Shown here in pieces: positions 23,701 to 34,633 of a stretch of DNA of 64,000 nt (the stretch's first letter is position 1; each line of letters begins with the position of its first letter). The notes under the pieces were generated by a model, which saw nothing but the letters and a program-made list of their open reading frames with translations, was not told the DNA's origin and made no database searches. Position numbers and translations under genes: made by a program. This DNA is from Phaeosaccion multiseriatum. Lineage: Eukaryota > Ochrophyta, other classes. The stretch covers positions 248,001-312,000 of the forward strand of contig OZ218960.1 of NCBI GenBank assembly GCA_965112735.1, in the 5' to 3' direction.

Positions 23701-25770
23701 CTCAGAAGAACTCAACATCTTAAGGGAGGCCCAGGTGAGGCTCAGTTGGTCCTCTCTCCTGTGAGGAGGAGGTTTGCTCTACCTCTCGCACTTGGGAGGG
23801 AGCACTTTGCTTTACCTTTCGCACCTGTGCGGCTCAGAGACATTAGAAGCACGTTTCTTTGCCCCTCACGACTGGAACCCTCCGTCTGTCACCAGTGGCT
23901 CAGCTCCAGTACCACAGACACTGCATCTGTCACCACTGGCTGGACATTAAACCATCGCGTGGACATGCGTATGTGTGTGTGTGTGTGCGTGCGTGTGTGT
24001 TCGTGTGAATGCGTGCGCGCGCGTCTGAGTGCGTGTACGCGCGCGTGAGTGCATGTTTAGGTGTATGGGTATGGTGTGTGCGTATGTATGTGTATTCATG
24101 TGTGTATAGCGCCACTGAACCTTCTCCACCCCCCCCACCCCTCCCGCAGTCCTCCCTCTACCTTGCACCCTCACCCCCCCCCCCCCACACGCGTTGGGTG
24201 TCTTTAATCGTCGCCAATCAATGAAACCATCAATCAATCAGCTCTCCCTGGAGCTCATGAAGGTCACAGTGCATCAAGCAGTGGACATCGGCCGAGCCAC
24301 CACGGAAGGAATCGTCATGAAACCGCAGTACGACTCCGTCTCTATAGGAAACATGCTTTCCAAGTGCCGGCACGTCATCAACGGTTACAGCAAAGTTGTG
24401 CCCATACGGTACGTCCATGGCCGAAGTGCGGCTCAGTGTCAAACTGTAGCTAGGAATCCACCTCCGTCCAAATCCCCCAACCCAAAACCTAACCCTACCC
24501 AACCCACCCCACCCCGGCTACTCACAAGTTCTGCATTTGTTCTTCCCCTCGTCACCCACGGTACCACGATGCCCCGCCCCGACAGATTCGTGTTACAAAA
24601 AGGGCTGGCGAGTTGCCACCTAGTCACAGATGGCGAGTGGCTGTGGCAGATGGCGATAAACCTGTGCACCAACGCCTGCAAGTACACCTCCAAGGGTTAC
24701 ATCTCGCTGGAGATGGCCCTCGTGGAGAAGGTTCATCAGGATGCTACCGATGGTTCGGGTCATCAGCAGCAGGGCCGTAAGCAGCAGGGCCGTAAGCAGC
24801 AGGACCAAGAGCAGCGAGATATGCATTTGGTGGTCCTAGTGGCAGATACGGGGATCGGAGTGCCGGAGAGTCAGAGACAAAAGCTGTTCAAGCCCTTCTC
24901 ACAGGTGCAGGAGTATCAGAATCAGGGCACGGGGCTGGGGCTCTATGGAATCAAGGAGAAGGTGTCCGTGCTTGGGGGTCAGTGCGGCGTGGAGCCCAAT
25001 AATCCACACGGCTCAATCTTCTTCTTCACAGTGCCCTATACAGCCGACAACACCGTGGAGTGCGAGAGAGACCCCCAGGACAGACTTCACTCCGGCTCCC
25101 GCTTCTGGGACGATGATACCGTTCAGCAGGACGACCCCAATGACACCCATCGGCCGTCGGAAGTGGAGGAGCTGCCGTTGGAGCAGCTGCATCTATCCAG
25201 GTTGTTGCAGCTGCAAGGAGACCGGGTGGCGAGGAGGAAGGCAGAAGAGGCGACAGCAGCGGGAGCGCGAGCAGAGCGCGCAGCATCCATGGCTCTAAGG
25301 GAGGAGGGTGGGGGTGGCGGAGCACCGGCGGCGGCGGGAGACAAGGAGGAAACCAGCAAACGGGCGAGTCGCAGCAGCAGCAGCAGCAGCAGCAGCTGCC
25401 TTCGGTTCGATGAACGCTCCGCCGCGGGCGGCAGTGCCGTCGGCGTAGGGGGGTTGGGCTCGTATGCTCCTCTCATGGGGGGATGGGGTATCGCAAGCAT
25501 TCGCCAGACGCCGACCCCTGAAGCGCAAGAGGGGGACCCGCTGGGCGGACGAGCGACAGTGTTGTTGTCGATGCTTCAGCAGCCCATGCGGAACCTCGTG
25601 TGCGGAGCAAAGCGCAGGCTCGGCCAACTCGGATTGAAGAGGATGATCGGCAAGGACGGGGCGATTCACCCCGTCGAGGTGGAGACAGACACGCCCACGG
25701 CGGCTCCTGCTATTACTGCTGCTGCTGCTGCTGCTGCTCCTGGGACCAAGAAGCAACAACCGCAGAAAGT

Positions 25771-25801
<31 letters not shown>

Positions 25802-28290
25802 GCAGCCGCAGCAGCCGCAGAAGGTGGGTCATGGCGCAGGCCTTCTCCCGAGGGTGTAGATAGTGAAAAGCCTGCAGCCCATGCGCGCTCGGGCTGGCCG
25901 ACGGAGCGGCAGGATGAAGAGAGCGGGGGGGGCGAATGGTTTGAGTTTGACACTTTCGTGCCGCTGGAGACCCTCACGAGTGCTCACACTCGGCCGTCCT
26001 CTTCCATGAGGATCGACCCGGACACGCTGGAGGCTGGACTAGGGGAGGGGGCTTGTCCGGCGGCGGCTGTATCACCAACTGGGACCTCTACCGAGGTTGG
26101 TACTGTTGCGGGCCTTGCTACGGCTGCTGCTGCTGTTCCTGCTGCTGCTCCGGCGGGTGCTCCAGCTCCGACTGCTGCTACCGTCGAGACTGGCGCTGGC
26201 GCTTCGACGGCTGCTTCGTCTACCCCGGGCAAGGGAAGCATCCTTATCATTGATGACACCAGGTACGTATTCGCTGGCTCCAGCTACGACTCCGTATGTG
26301 TTGACCCTCCCCTCCACAGGCACCAGTCTGCACACCTCATTACTCACTCACTCACTTACTCACTCACTCACTGAGTCAGTCAGTCAGTCACTCACTCACT
26401 CACTCACTCACTCACTCACTCACTCACTCACTCACTCACTCACTCACTCACTCACTCACTCACTCACTCACTCACTCACTCACTCACTCACTCACTCACT
26501 CACTCACTCACTCACTGAGTCAGTCAGTCAGTCAGTCAGTCAGTCAGTCAGTCAGTCAGTCACTCGTTCACCGTCATTGACGTAGTGATTCATACCCTTA
26601 TTGACGTATGCTGTACACAGGAATGTGCTGGCGATGTACGGGCGGGCCGCGAGGAAGGAGAACTACGAGGTGTTCACTGCCATCAATGGTGAGTGTGTGT
26701 ATGAGTATGTGTATGTGCGCGCGTGTATGTGTGCGTGCGTGCGTGTGTGTAGTGTGTGTGTGTGTGTTTGCGGGTGTGCGTGTTGAGAGGAACCCAATGT
26801 GGAAGGAGTCTGAAGTTCCTCATCCGCCTCAGAACGAAAAAAACAGCGCTTCGCCTCGCCTCGCCCTTGCTTAGGTCTTGCTCAATCCTTGCTTAGCTGG
26901 TTGTTGCAGGCGCGCTGGCGGAACAGATCGTGGGTGTGTAAACAGTTTGGACTCTAAAGCACAGTCGACATGGCCCCGACATCCGATGTCGCACAACTGA
27001 AGACCAGGGTCGATCCGACTCAGAAGAGCTTCACCCGTACCCCCCCCTCATTGATTTGATTTTCTACAGGAGAGGAAGGGCTGGAGCTGATGACGAAGCG
27101 CATATTCACTCTGGTCATGTGTGACCTTCAAATGCCCATTATGGACGGCACAGAGTGCATTTCTCGCCTCAGAGAGTTCGAAAGGACGAACCGAAGGGCA
27201 GAGAGGCAAATTGTTCTCTCCATGTCCACTTCCTCCGACGGATCCGCCATGGAGGCTTGCGTGCGCTGCGGAAGTAAGTCATCACAGTCCCTCCTTCCCT
27301 GCTACAGCTTCGGTTTGAGTTTTAAAAAAGAGTTAGTTCCCTGGACAAGCATCGTCGAGCCGGAAGACCAATACCGATGTGCGATATCGCTATGGTTGGA
27401 GCTCAGTGAACGCTTTCTCTCCTTTGCTCACTGCCTCTCACCCACCTCATGCCTTCACTGACTACTCGTCTTCCTTCTCGTCCTCCTCTTGTGCTGGATG
27501 GAATGGCAGTGGACGGTTTTGCGCCGAAACCTCTTAAGCTCCGCATTTTCGCAAAGGTGAGGAGGAGAAGGAGGAGGAGGAGGAGGAGGAATGTATAGTC
27601 CTCTTGCGGAGAGGATAGAGGACGAGACGCATGCCTTGCCCTAAGCTCTCTGCGACCATCTAACGACACCACCCTTGCTGTTTCTGTTGGCTTACTTTCC
27701 AACCGCTCCAGCTGCTGGATGCGTACTCCTTCTCTATGGAGGACGGAGGCTCAACAGTCACCCCGGGAAGCTCTCGGCTTCAACTGCCTTCAGCAGAAGG
27801 AGACAGCACCACCAGCCGCAGTAGGAGCGGCGGTCTTGTGAGTCCACAGGCGGCGGAGGCGAAACAACCCACGGAGCTCCCGAGCCTTGTGATCCGAGGC
27901 CAACGGGGGTTAGCCTCGTCGCAGAAGCAGGAGCCTGTGGTGATTCAGCAGCAGTCGCCACAGAAGCAGGAGCCTGTGGTGATTCAGCAGCAGTCGCCAC
28001 AGAAGCAGGAGCCTGTGGTGATTCAGCAGCAGTCGCCACAGAAGCAGGGGCCGTTCGTGATGTCGCCACCACCGGCGATTAGGGCTACTGTGAGTCCGAG
28101 TGCGGTGCGGTGGGTGCAGCTGTCGACGAACCGCAACGACGAGAGCAACGACGGAGCCGCGAGCCGTGCAGAGGAGGAGAGAGACAGACGGGGTAGTGTG
28201 GGGCAATACGGCGAGTGGGAGTTGATGTATTGCGGGGAGGTGGAGGCGCGGGGGCTGGCAGACGGTGGGACCTTTGTGCTGTGGAAGTGA
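20756..28290 (+). CDS. Ethylene-receptor-like hybrid histidine kinase
   Basis: 1258-aa membrane sensor from 14 exons: 20756-20873, 21013-21129, 21385-21701, 21912-21996, 22510-22708, 22951-23035, 23645-23734, 24242-24408, 24586-26262, 26621-26688, 26910-26933, 27070-27273, 27510-27556, 27712-28290. The N-terminal three-helix membrane domain resembles ETR1/ERS ethylene receptors: D25, Y32, P36 in CDLVIAVSYYIIP, then FIVLCGTVHLF with C81 and H85 in the copper-binding C-x3-H spacing, then a third helix ending PRILPYIRSKEL. A PAS domain follows (IGRSFFDIVHPDD), then the H-box IAHDLKTPL (H303), N-box NLCTNACKYTS, DTGIGVP, FKPFSQV and GTGLGLYGIKEK. After a long Ala/Ser/Gln-rich linker comes a receiver (IDDTRNVL, CDLQMPIMDG with D about 1001, MDGFAPKPLK). 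A GAF domain, usual in plant receptors, is replaced by PAS. Ethylene binding is inferred from residues only. Confidence 0.85.
21899..21911 (+). other. Dispersed motif copy forming a 3' splice acceptor
   Basis: GTATCACCAAC is followed directly by AG, the acceptor of histidine kinase exon 4. The motif itself forms the last bases of the intron. Confidence 0.75.
22890..22950 (+). other. Two dispersed-motif copies before a 3' splice acceptor
   Basis: GTATCACCAACTT (from 22890) and GTATCACCAACTGC (22933-22946) lie at the end of kinase intron 5; the second is followed by CCAG and exon 6. Confidence 0.8.
23197..23257. repeat. (GGAGA)n pentanucleotide repeat
   Basis: About twelve GGAGA units in kinase intron 6. 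Confidence 0.9.
26336..26563. repeat. Composite (CAGT)n-(CACT)n-(CAGT)n array
   Basis: In kinase intron 9: a short GAGTCAGTCAGT block, about 125 bp of pure CACT, then a second GAGTCAGT block of about 45 bp. The change of unit on both flanks uses the same GAGT junction. Confidence 0.9.
27917..28050 (+). repeat. 39-bp coding tandem repeat in the kinase C-terminus
   Basis: Three consecutive near-identical 39-bp units, plus a truncated fourth, encode QKQEPVVIQQQSP. The GTGGTGATTCAGCAGCAG part of each unit resembles the dispersed TTGGTGATACAGCAGCAG motif. Confidence 0.9.
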
Positions 28291-28631
28291 AGAGAGGAGG
28301 GAGGGTAAGTGGAGGGTCAGGAGGGACGGTCTCTCGGTGGATCTTTGACGTGAAGCACCACCGCAGGTACCTGTGAATATGTAGAGCGTTTCCGTCCGCC
28401 TGAGAGTTGTGTTGGGCGTAAGTACCTAAAAAATAATATACCGGTTGAAGCACAAAAACATCGAATCAAAGTAATCTTATATCCGCCACAAGAGAAAACG
28501 TCTTAGGTTGGCAGCAGCAACGGACAAAGCATCAGCTGACATGCCTCAGCAGGCAGAGATAACACCACAGAGCAGAGCATCAGATATCACTGCTCCGTGG
28601 TTTCCGATCTCCGGGTGTGGTGGCAAAAGAG
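28291..28631. other. Convergent 3' region, histidine kinase (+) / TPR protein (-)
   Basis: Probable 3' untranslated regions with an A/T-rich centre (about 28420-28500). No gene is seen. Confidence 0.55.
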
Positions 28632-29759
28632 TCAAAACGTTAGACAGCGGCCCTCTTCATCCGCTCCTCCAACTACATCTTCCTCTTCCTCCTCCTCCTC
28701 CTCCTCCTCCTTCTCCTCCTGTATCGCCAACTGCTGTTCGTGTCGCCCCCCCTCCGCCTGCAGCTCCCCTGACTTCTGCATGGACGACTCTACAAGTTTG
28801 GCTATCTCCTTGACGAGGGCCTTGTTGTCTCGCTTCAGCGAGCTCGCCTGCCGCGCAATGGCCTTGAGAAGCTTCTCTGCCGCTGCTTTGGTCTTGCTCG
28901 AGCTCGGGTCCCACTCCACCATGCTCTTGGCATCCTTCGTCGCGAGTTTAATGTGGTTTTGGGACAGGTGAAATGTGGCCCTCAACTCAAACGCCGTGGC
29001 ACAGCTTCTCTTCAACTGCTCTCGCTCCTCCCTCGTCCCAACACCAGGAGCGACGTACTTCTTCATTAACGCCACCACGACCGTCGTCACCGCCACCCCT
29101 TCTGCCCACCTATGCAGCTTACCATGGCACCGAGACAAGTTGAGCAGGCACGAGATATGCAAACACCGGCTTTCAAAGTCCATCGCAGCACTGACCAACT
29201 GAGTCTCTTGTACGCCTTCCGCCTCGTCCTCCCCCCCGTCCTGCTCCTCGTCGAAGAGAACATCGTAGGTACAGGACTGCTGCTGTGGAGAGTCGCTGTC
29301 GCACTCCTCCATGCCAGAAATCATTCCCCACCTGTAGCCCCCCTCTGCTTGCTGACGCGTCATGACTGCCTGACCGATCGTCAGCGGTTGCAGGGTCTTG
29401 CACACCCCCTCATAGATCAAACCTGCCGCCCACGCATCACCCATCTTGAATAGGGCATTGCCGCGTACCTTCCACTCCTCCCCCGTCTCCTTCGTTACCA
29501 CTGGAGCGCCCCCCTGTTCAAAATCCATGAGCTTCTCCAACCGACTACTCTCCACCACCATCTCCTCGTCATCCTCACTGCTACTGCTGGCAATGCCATC
29601 ACAGAAGGCCGTCGATGCCTTATTGTGGAGAAGGACGTCAACTCTTGGTCTCGACTCCTCTGAGTCAACGCAAGTAACAGTAGCTTTGCAACACAGCGAC
29701 CCGGATGGACCCAGTCCTTTCACCCTGACCTCACTGCCGACGCTATACTCCACGGTCAT
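28632..29759 (-). CDS. TPR-like cytoplasmic protein with C-terminal coiled coil
   Basis: Single-exon 375-aa protein. The region GEEWKVRGNALFKMGDAWAA, with CLLNLSRCHGKLHRWAEGV and the LRATFHLSQNHIKLATKDAK segment, fits three helix pairs of a TPR domain of the immunophilin/UNC45/TTC type. These domains commonly dock Hsp70 or Hsp90 tails. A charged coiled coil follows (KLLKAIARQASSLKRDNKAL), then a poly-Glu tract encoded by a GAG run. No catalytic domain is visible, so a specific orthologue is not named. It is the only complete intronless gene here, which may reflect retroposition or intron loss. The sequence at about 28722 (TATCGCCAACTGC on the + strand) is a one-base variant of the dispersed motif and encodes QQLAIQ. 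The start ATG is the first in frame. Confidence 0.7.
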   Translation of the reverse strand: MTVEYSVGSEVRVKGLGPSGSLCCKATVTCVDSEESRPRVDVLLHNKASTAFCDGIASSSSEDDEEMVVESSRLEKLMDFEQGGAPVVTKETGEEWKVRGNALFKMGDAWAAGLIYEGVCKTLQPLTIGQAVMTRQQAEGGYRWGMISGMEECDSDSPQQQSCTYDVLFDEEQDGGEDEAEGVQETQLVSAAMDFESRCLHISCLLNLSRCHGKLHRWAEGVAVTTVVVALMKKYVAPGVGTREEREQLKRSCATAFELRATFHLSQNHIKLATKDAKSMVEWDPSSSKTKAAAEKLLKAIARQASSLKRDNKALVKEIAKLVESSMQKSGELQAEGGRHEQQLAIQEEKEEEEEEEEEEDVVGGADEEGRCLTF

Positions 29760-30041
29760 TGCAGGAGCTTGGTGGTTGATGGTATAACAACCCTAAGTGG
29801 GCCGCTCCCGCCCTCAGCGTGGTGGTTCTTCGCCGCTCACAGATGGGACACTTTTAGCGCGAACCGCTTCCCTATTTTTCTTTCCTTTGTCGCTTACTCA
29901 ACTCAGGCCTAACGTAGCAGTGCAGCACGGCGAGGACACACATCACAGGTCTGCACTGTGAGGACCACAGGGCAATCCGCCACTAGCAAGGTACACCGAT
30001 TAGCAACATCCACCTCCTCTCTCCCCCCAAAACCCCAGAGG
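29760..30041. promoter_or_regulatory. Divergent promoter, TPR protein (-) / condensin subunit (+)
   Basis: 282 bp between start codons; no coding signal. Contains a T-rich stretch (29872-29895). Confidence 0.5.
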
Positions 30042-32603
30042 ATGGCTCCTCGGCGAAAGCGTAGAGCCCCTTCTCCGCCAGAAGCCTCGAGAAGCAGTAG
30101 CCCCGGAGGGACGCAGTGCCCACTGGAAAAGCTGCGACTGACCCCCCAGGACTGCAGTTGGGAGACCTTGAGGTACTAGAGAGGAAGGAAAGGGAAGATT
30201 TTTGGAGGACCAATCGGCATCACACGGTACATTTAAAATGTACGCAGGAGCGGGGTCAAAACCCTCATTCTATTCACAGCCCAGCTGAGTAGAAGAGCCC
30301 CCTCCCCTCAACTCCTGATGCCTGCTGCTCTCTGCTTTCTTTGTCACTCCTCTCTCTCTGCTCCCTGCTGCATCTCCTGCCGACGTACCTACCATGACCT
30401 CCTTCCCCCCCCCCTTTCTCTTTATGCAACCCCACATCGCACACGCCACCATCACGTGCAGGAGCATGGGCAAGCACCTGATCACGACTCTTGCCGCTCC
30501 CGTCAAGAGCCGTCCAGCAGCAGTCGGTGACACAGCAGCAGCCCCTGGCGGAGGCCCGGCTCTAGGGGCTGTCTGTGCCTGCGACTGGGCCCCTCCCACC
30601 ACCACCCCTACTGGACAGGGGGAGGGGGGGGGGGAGCTCGAAGCCCGCCTTGCCGCGGCAGCTCTCTTCGCCAAGGCATGTGCGGCGTGTCAGGGTCAGG
30701 GTCCGGGTCAAAGTAAGGGGAAGCAGAGCTCTTCCGCGGCTCGGGCCGCCGAGCGGAGTAGCCTCCTGGAGGTGCAGGTTAAGTTGCTTGGCGCGCTGCA
30801 CAGGCTCCCACCTCTCCAGGGAAGAGCCACTCGACACGCCAGGTGTGTTCGCCCGTAGTCTAGATGAGGGCTCTTCGCTCGATGCCACCGGCTTCATGTG
30901 GGTAGAGAAGGGAGTGGAGGGTAGTGACGGGTATTGAGGAAGGCTTCCCGCCCTCGCTTCCTCGCCCCGCCCCCCCGCTCAACCCCTCTCCTCGCTGACC
31001 CTTCGGCGCTCCTGCTTGATCTATCTACCTCTGCTGCTTGACTCGTGCTCCTCGCCATCGTGGTGGTGCAATAGAAGCGTGCGTGAAACATTGCTCGCGA
31101 TGTTGGGGCAGTTGCCCGCTGCCCGTGCTGCCAAGCCCAAGTAAGTGAGGCTCTCTGTCATCGGTCACGCGGCTCGGGCCACTGGTAGAAGGCAGCTCAC
31201 ACACACACGCACTCGCAGGGAAGTCTTTGGACTCGACGTGCTTCTCTCACCGACTCAGCCGGGCACCGCTCGCCTGACACCCTGTACCGCCGCTCGTGCC
31301 TTGCGTCTTGCCCGTATGCCTGCCCGTATGTATGACTCTGTCTGCATTATTGTTGATTTCAAGGAGCGTGGTCTGCAGCAACGCTGAGAAGAGCTTCCGG
31401 AAGGCTCTCGTGCTCGTGCTGACGAGGCACGCCAAGGTGAGAAGAGAAGAACGGCTTCCCTGACTTATGAACTGATTCCCAACGGGCTTGGTTGCTCACT
31501 CGCACATGCACACTGCCGAAGGTCTCATCTAAGCCAGGCAGGATGGCAGCAGTCGTCGGAAATGAAACTGCTGCTTGCACCTATGTACCGCAGCTTGTGT
31601 GGTGTGCGTGTGCATCGTGATCGAAGTCTGCAGCCGGGCAGGCAGACATGGGCCAGGGGGGAGAGGGGCTCACTGACTGACTCGCTCGCGTTGACGCTTG
31701 CGCTCAGCTCTCAACCTTGGGCTTCCTCCATGGACGGCCTAACCAAATTGACACAAACTGAAGCTGAAACTGAACCTGAACTAAGTCCACATCACCTCCA
31801 CCCCAGGCCCTGCACCCGGTGGACTGCTTCCCGCTGTTCCTCTCTCCCGACAAGGGACCCTCCATCGGCGCGGTCTTGCTGGAGGTCATGCGAACGAGGC
31901 CCTACTGCGATCTTAGGCCGGTGGCAGGTGAGGTGATTGACAAGTGGTGGACGCACCTTGGTACGGTACCGCAGATGGTAGAGCTTCTCTGCTGTACAAG
32001 TGGTCGCGCCCGGCAGGCACCCAAGCATGCGTCCCACACGCGTCACCATCGCCATCCATCGCTCCTCCTCTCAGAAGGGAGGGTGGAAGCACCTCACATC
32101 GCTTATCCTCCCTCCCTTTCTCGCTCCTTCTGACACCGCTACTCCCTCATACCACCTCATACTACTCATATCCGTAGTGTGCCTCACCCCCTCCCGTTCC
32201 CCCCTCCGCTCCGATTCGCCGGGCGGCTCTCTCCCTGCTCTCTGCGCCCTTTTTGTTGTGCCACACACATAACTATATACCCAATTTCATGTACATGTAT
32301 GCCCAACCAAGCCTTCTTTACGCGGGTCGTCGCCACCATTGTCAGCGCAGCACCGCCCAACAAGCGCAAGGGAAAGGGCAGGGGCATGGGCAGCAAGGGC
32401 GAGGGGAACAAGCCGCTCCCTGGCGCTACTGCCTCTGCTGTGTATGTGCACAACCCCGCGTGTCCTCCGCATGTGCTCTCCTTCCTGACGGAGGCGGTGG
32501 CTGCATCCCCCTCGCTGGTGCTGCCCTTCGCCGAACAGCTCTGCAGCGAGGCAGTGCTAATCGATGCGCCCTCCGCGGCGGTGCGCAAATTGCCCCTCAA
32601 GGT

Positions 32604-32676
<73 letters not shown>

Positions 32677-32950
32677 CGTGTATGTGCGTGTGTGTGTGTG
32701 CGTGTGTGCGTGTGTGTGTTTGTGTGCGTGTGTGTGTGTGTGCGTGTGTGTGTTCCGTCCTTGATGATGATGCGAGATATCTCCCCAGATGGGTTTGGCG
32801 GCGCTTCGCTTCTCGCTTGTCAACGACCTCTCTTGCTTCACCACCCCTCCGCCCCTTCCTCAAAGATTCTGGGATGCATCCTCAAGAGCGGGGCACTCCA
32901 CACTCCGCACAATGACGAGAGCAAGCGAGATGCGCCATTGCCAAAAGCAT

Positions 32951-32987
<37 letters not shown>

Positions 32988-34565
32988 GACAGCAGGAGGA
33001 GACTACAGTAGAAGCGAGGGCGAGACTACCCACCCGGATGACAGAGAGGGAGGGGGCGGGGATCTCGGAGCCGATGATGATGACGACACAGAGAGAGGCG
33101 AAGGGAGAGCCTCAGGGGGGATGGCAGTGGATGGGGAGTGTGAGGGTGAGACAACTGGGGGGCAGGAACATGGGCAGGGGCGGAGCACAAAGGACCGCTC
33201 CTCTGACCGCGGCGGTGAAGCACAGCTCATACGGCAAGTGCTCAGACGAGTCCTCGCCGTGGCGCAGGGAGACAGGGATGCCACAGTGAGGGGCGTCGCG
33301 TACGATCAAGTCATCGCATTTAGCGTCCGGCAGGGAGCGCACAGGAGGAGGAGGAAGAAGAGGACGAGAAGGAGGAGGGGCTGCGCGGAGGGTGGTGATA
33401 CACAGCCGCGCCGCGTGATCCAAGGCGAAGGAGAGCAGCAGCAGCAGGAGGAAGAGGAGCAGCAGCAGTTGGTGATACAGCAGCAGCAACAGAGTTTGGA
33501 TGTGTCCCCCCAGGAGGAGGAGGAGGAGGAGGAGGAGGAGGAGGAAGAGGCTGAGTGGGAGCGACTCTTGACGTGTCTATTGGGCAGCATCGCGTGGACT
33601 CTGACGCACGACGGCGCCAAGACGGTGCGATTCAAGGTGAGGCGCGCCTTCTGCGGGCGAGAGCGACACTTGACACCCTTCGACATATTTGATGCATGTC
33701 GTGTGTGCCCCTCGGAGGGATGGACCACTCACACGGCCCAACTAGGTCCAATCCCAAGCCGCCATAAATTATTCCTGCCTGGACTGGCCCCGCTCCTTCC
33801 CCTCTCCCCTCTCCCCTCTCCCCTCTCCGCGTATATCTCTCCACAGGCGCTGACGTGTCTGGAGCGACTCCTCCTTGACGACAAGAACAACGACGGCCAC
33901 ATGGAGGAAGGCGAGAAGAGCGAGGAGGGCGACGGCGGCATCCTCCACCTCGCCGCAAAGACGAGCGCCGCTGGCTCCTCACTCACAGGCCGCTCGAGAG
34001 CAACTGATGGCACTTCAGCCGCTGCCGCTCAAGACGGGGAGGGCGGCATGGAGAAAGACATTTGCATGAGCCGAGGTCATGCAGCAGTTGGTGATACAGC
34101 AGCAGAGGATGGGCGTCCTGGCAATGCTGTACTTGGGCAAGTGCTGAGCGAGGCGTTCCAAGGCTGCTGCTCCCTCCTCGGACATCTGGCGCGCATAGGT
34201 GAGCGGGGCGGCTCCTGGGGCGGGGATGGGAGGCGAGGGGAGGGGAGGGGAGGGAAGCCGACAACGCGGAAACACATACACGTACGTCTTACCATATTCC
34301 CACCGGTCGAATTCCTCCCCCCCGCTCTGTCTCCTGCTGCTGCTGAAGGTGGTACTCCAGCCAACTTTGCGACGCTTCAGAGCACAATCTTCGCCTTCCC
34401 TACGCATTCCTTGGATGCATCGACGCTTGCCAATGTGAGTGCGTGGGGTGTGGGTGCGTGAGTGGTGTAAGTGGCGTGGGAAGTGCTTTGTGTGGCGTTT
34501 TAGGACCACATAAATGTCCTCTGCCCGCTTCTTGGCTGTGTCTAGCCCTACACAAGAGTCGTTTC

Positions 34566-34633
<68 letters not shown>

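Noticed and set aside
24476-24512. Telomere-like CCTAACCC/CCCAACCC sequence
   Set aside because: Short, irregular, and within kinase intron 8; no tandem telomere repeat.
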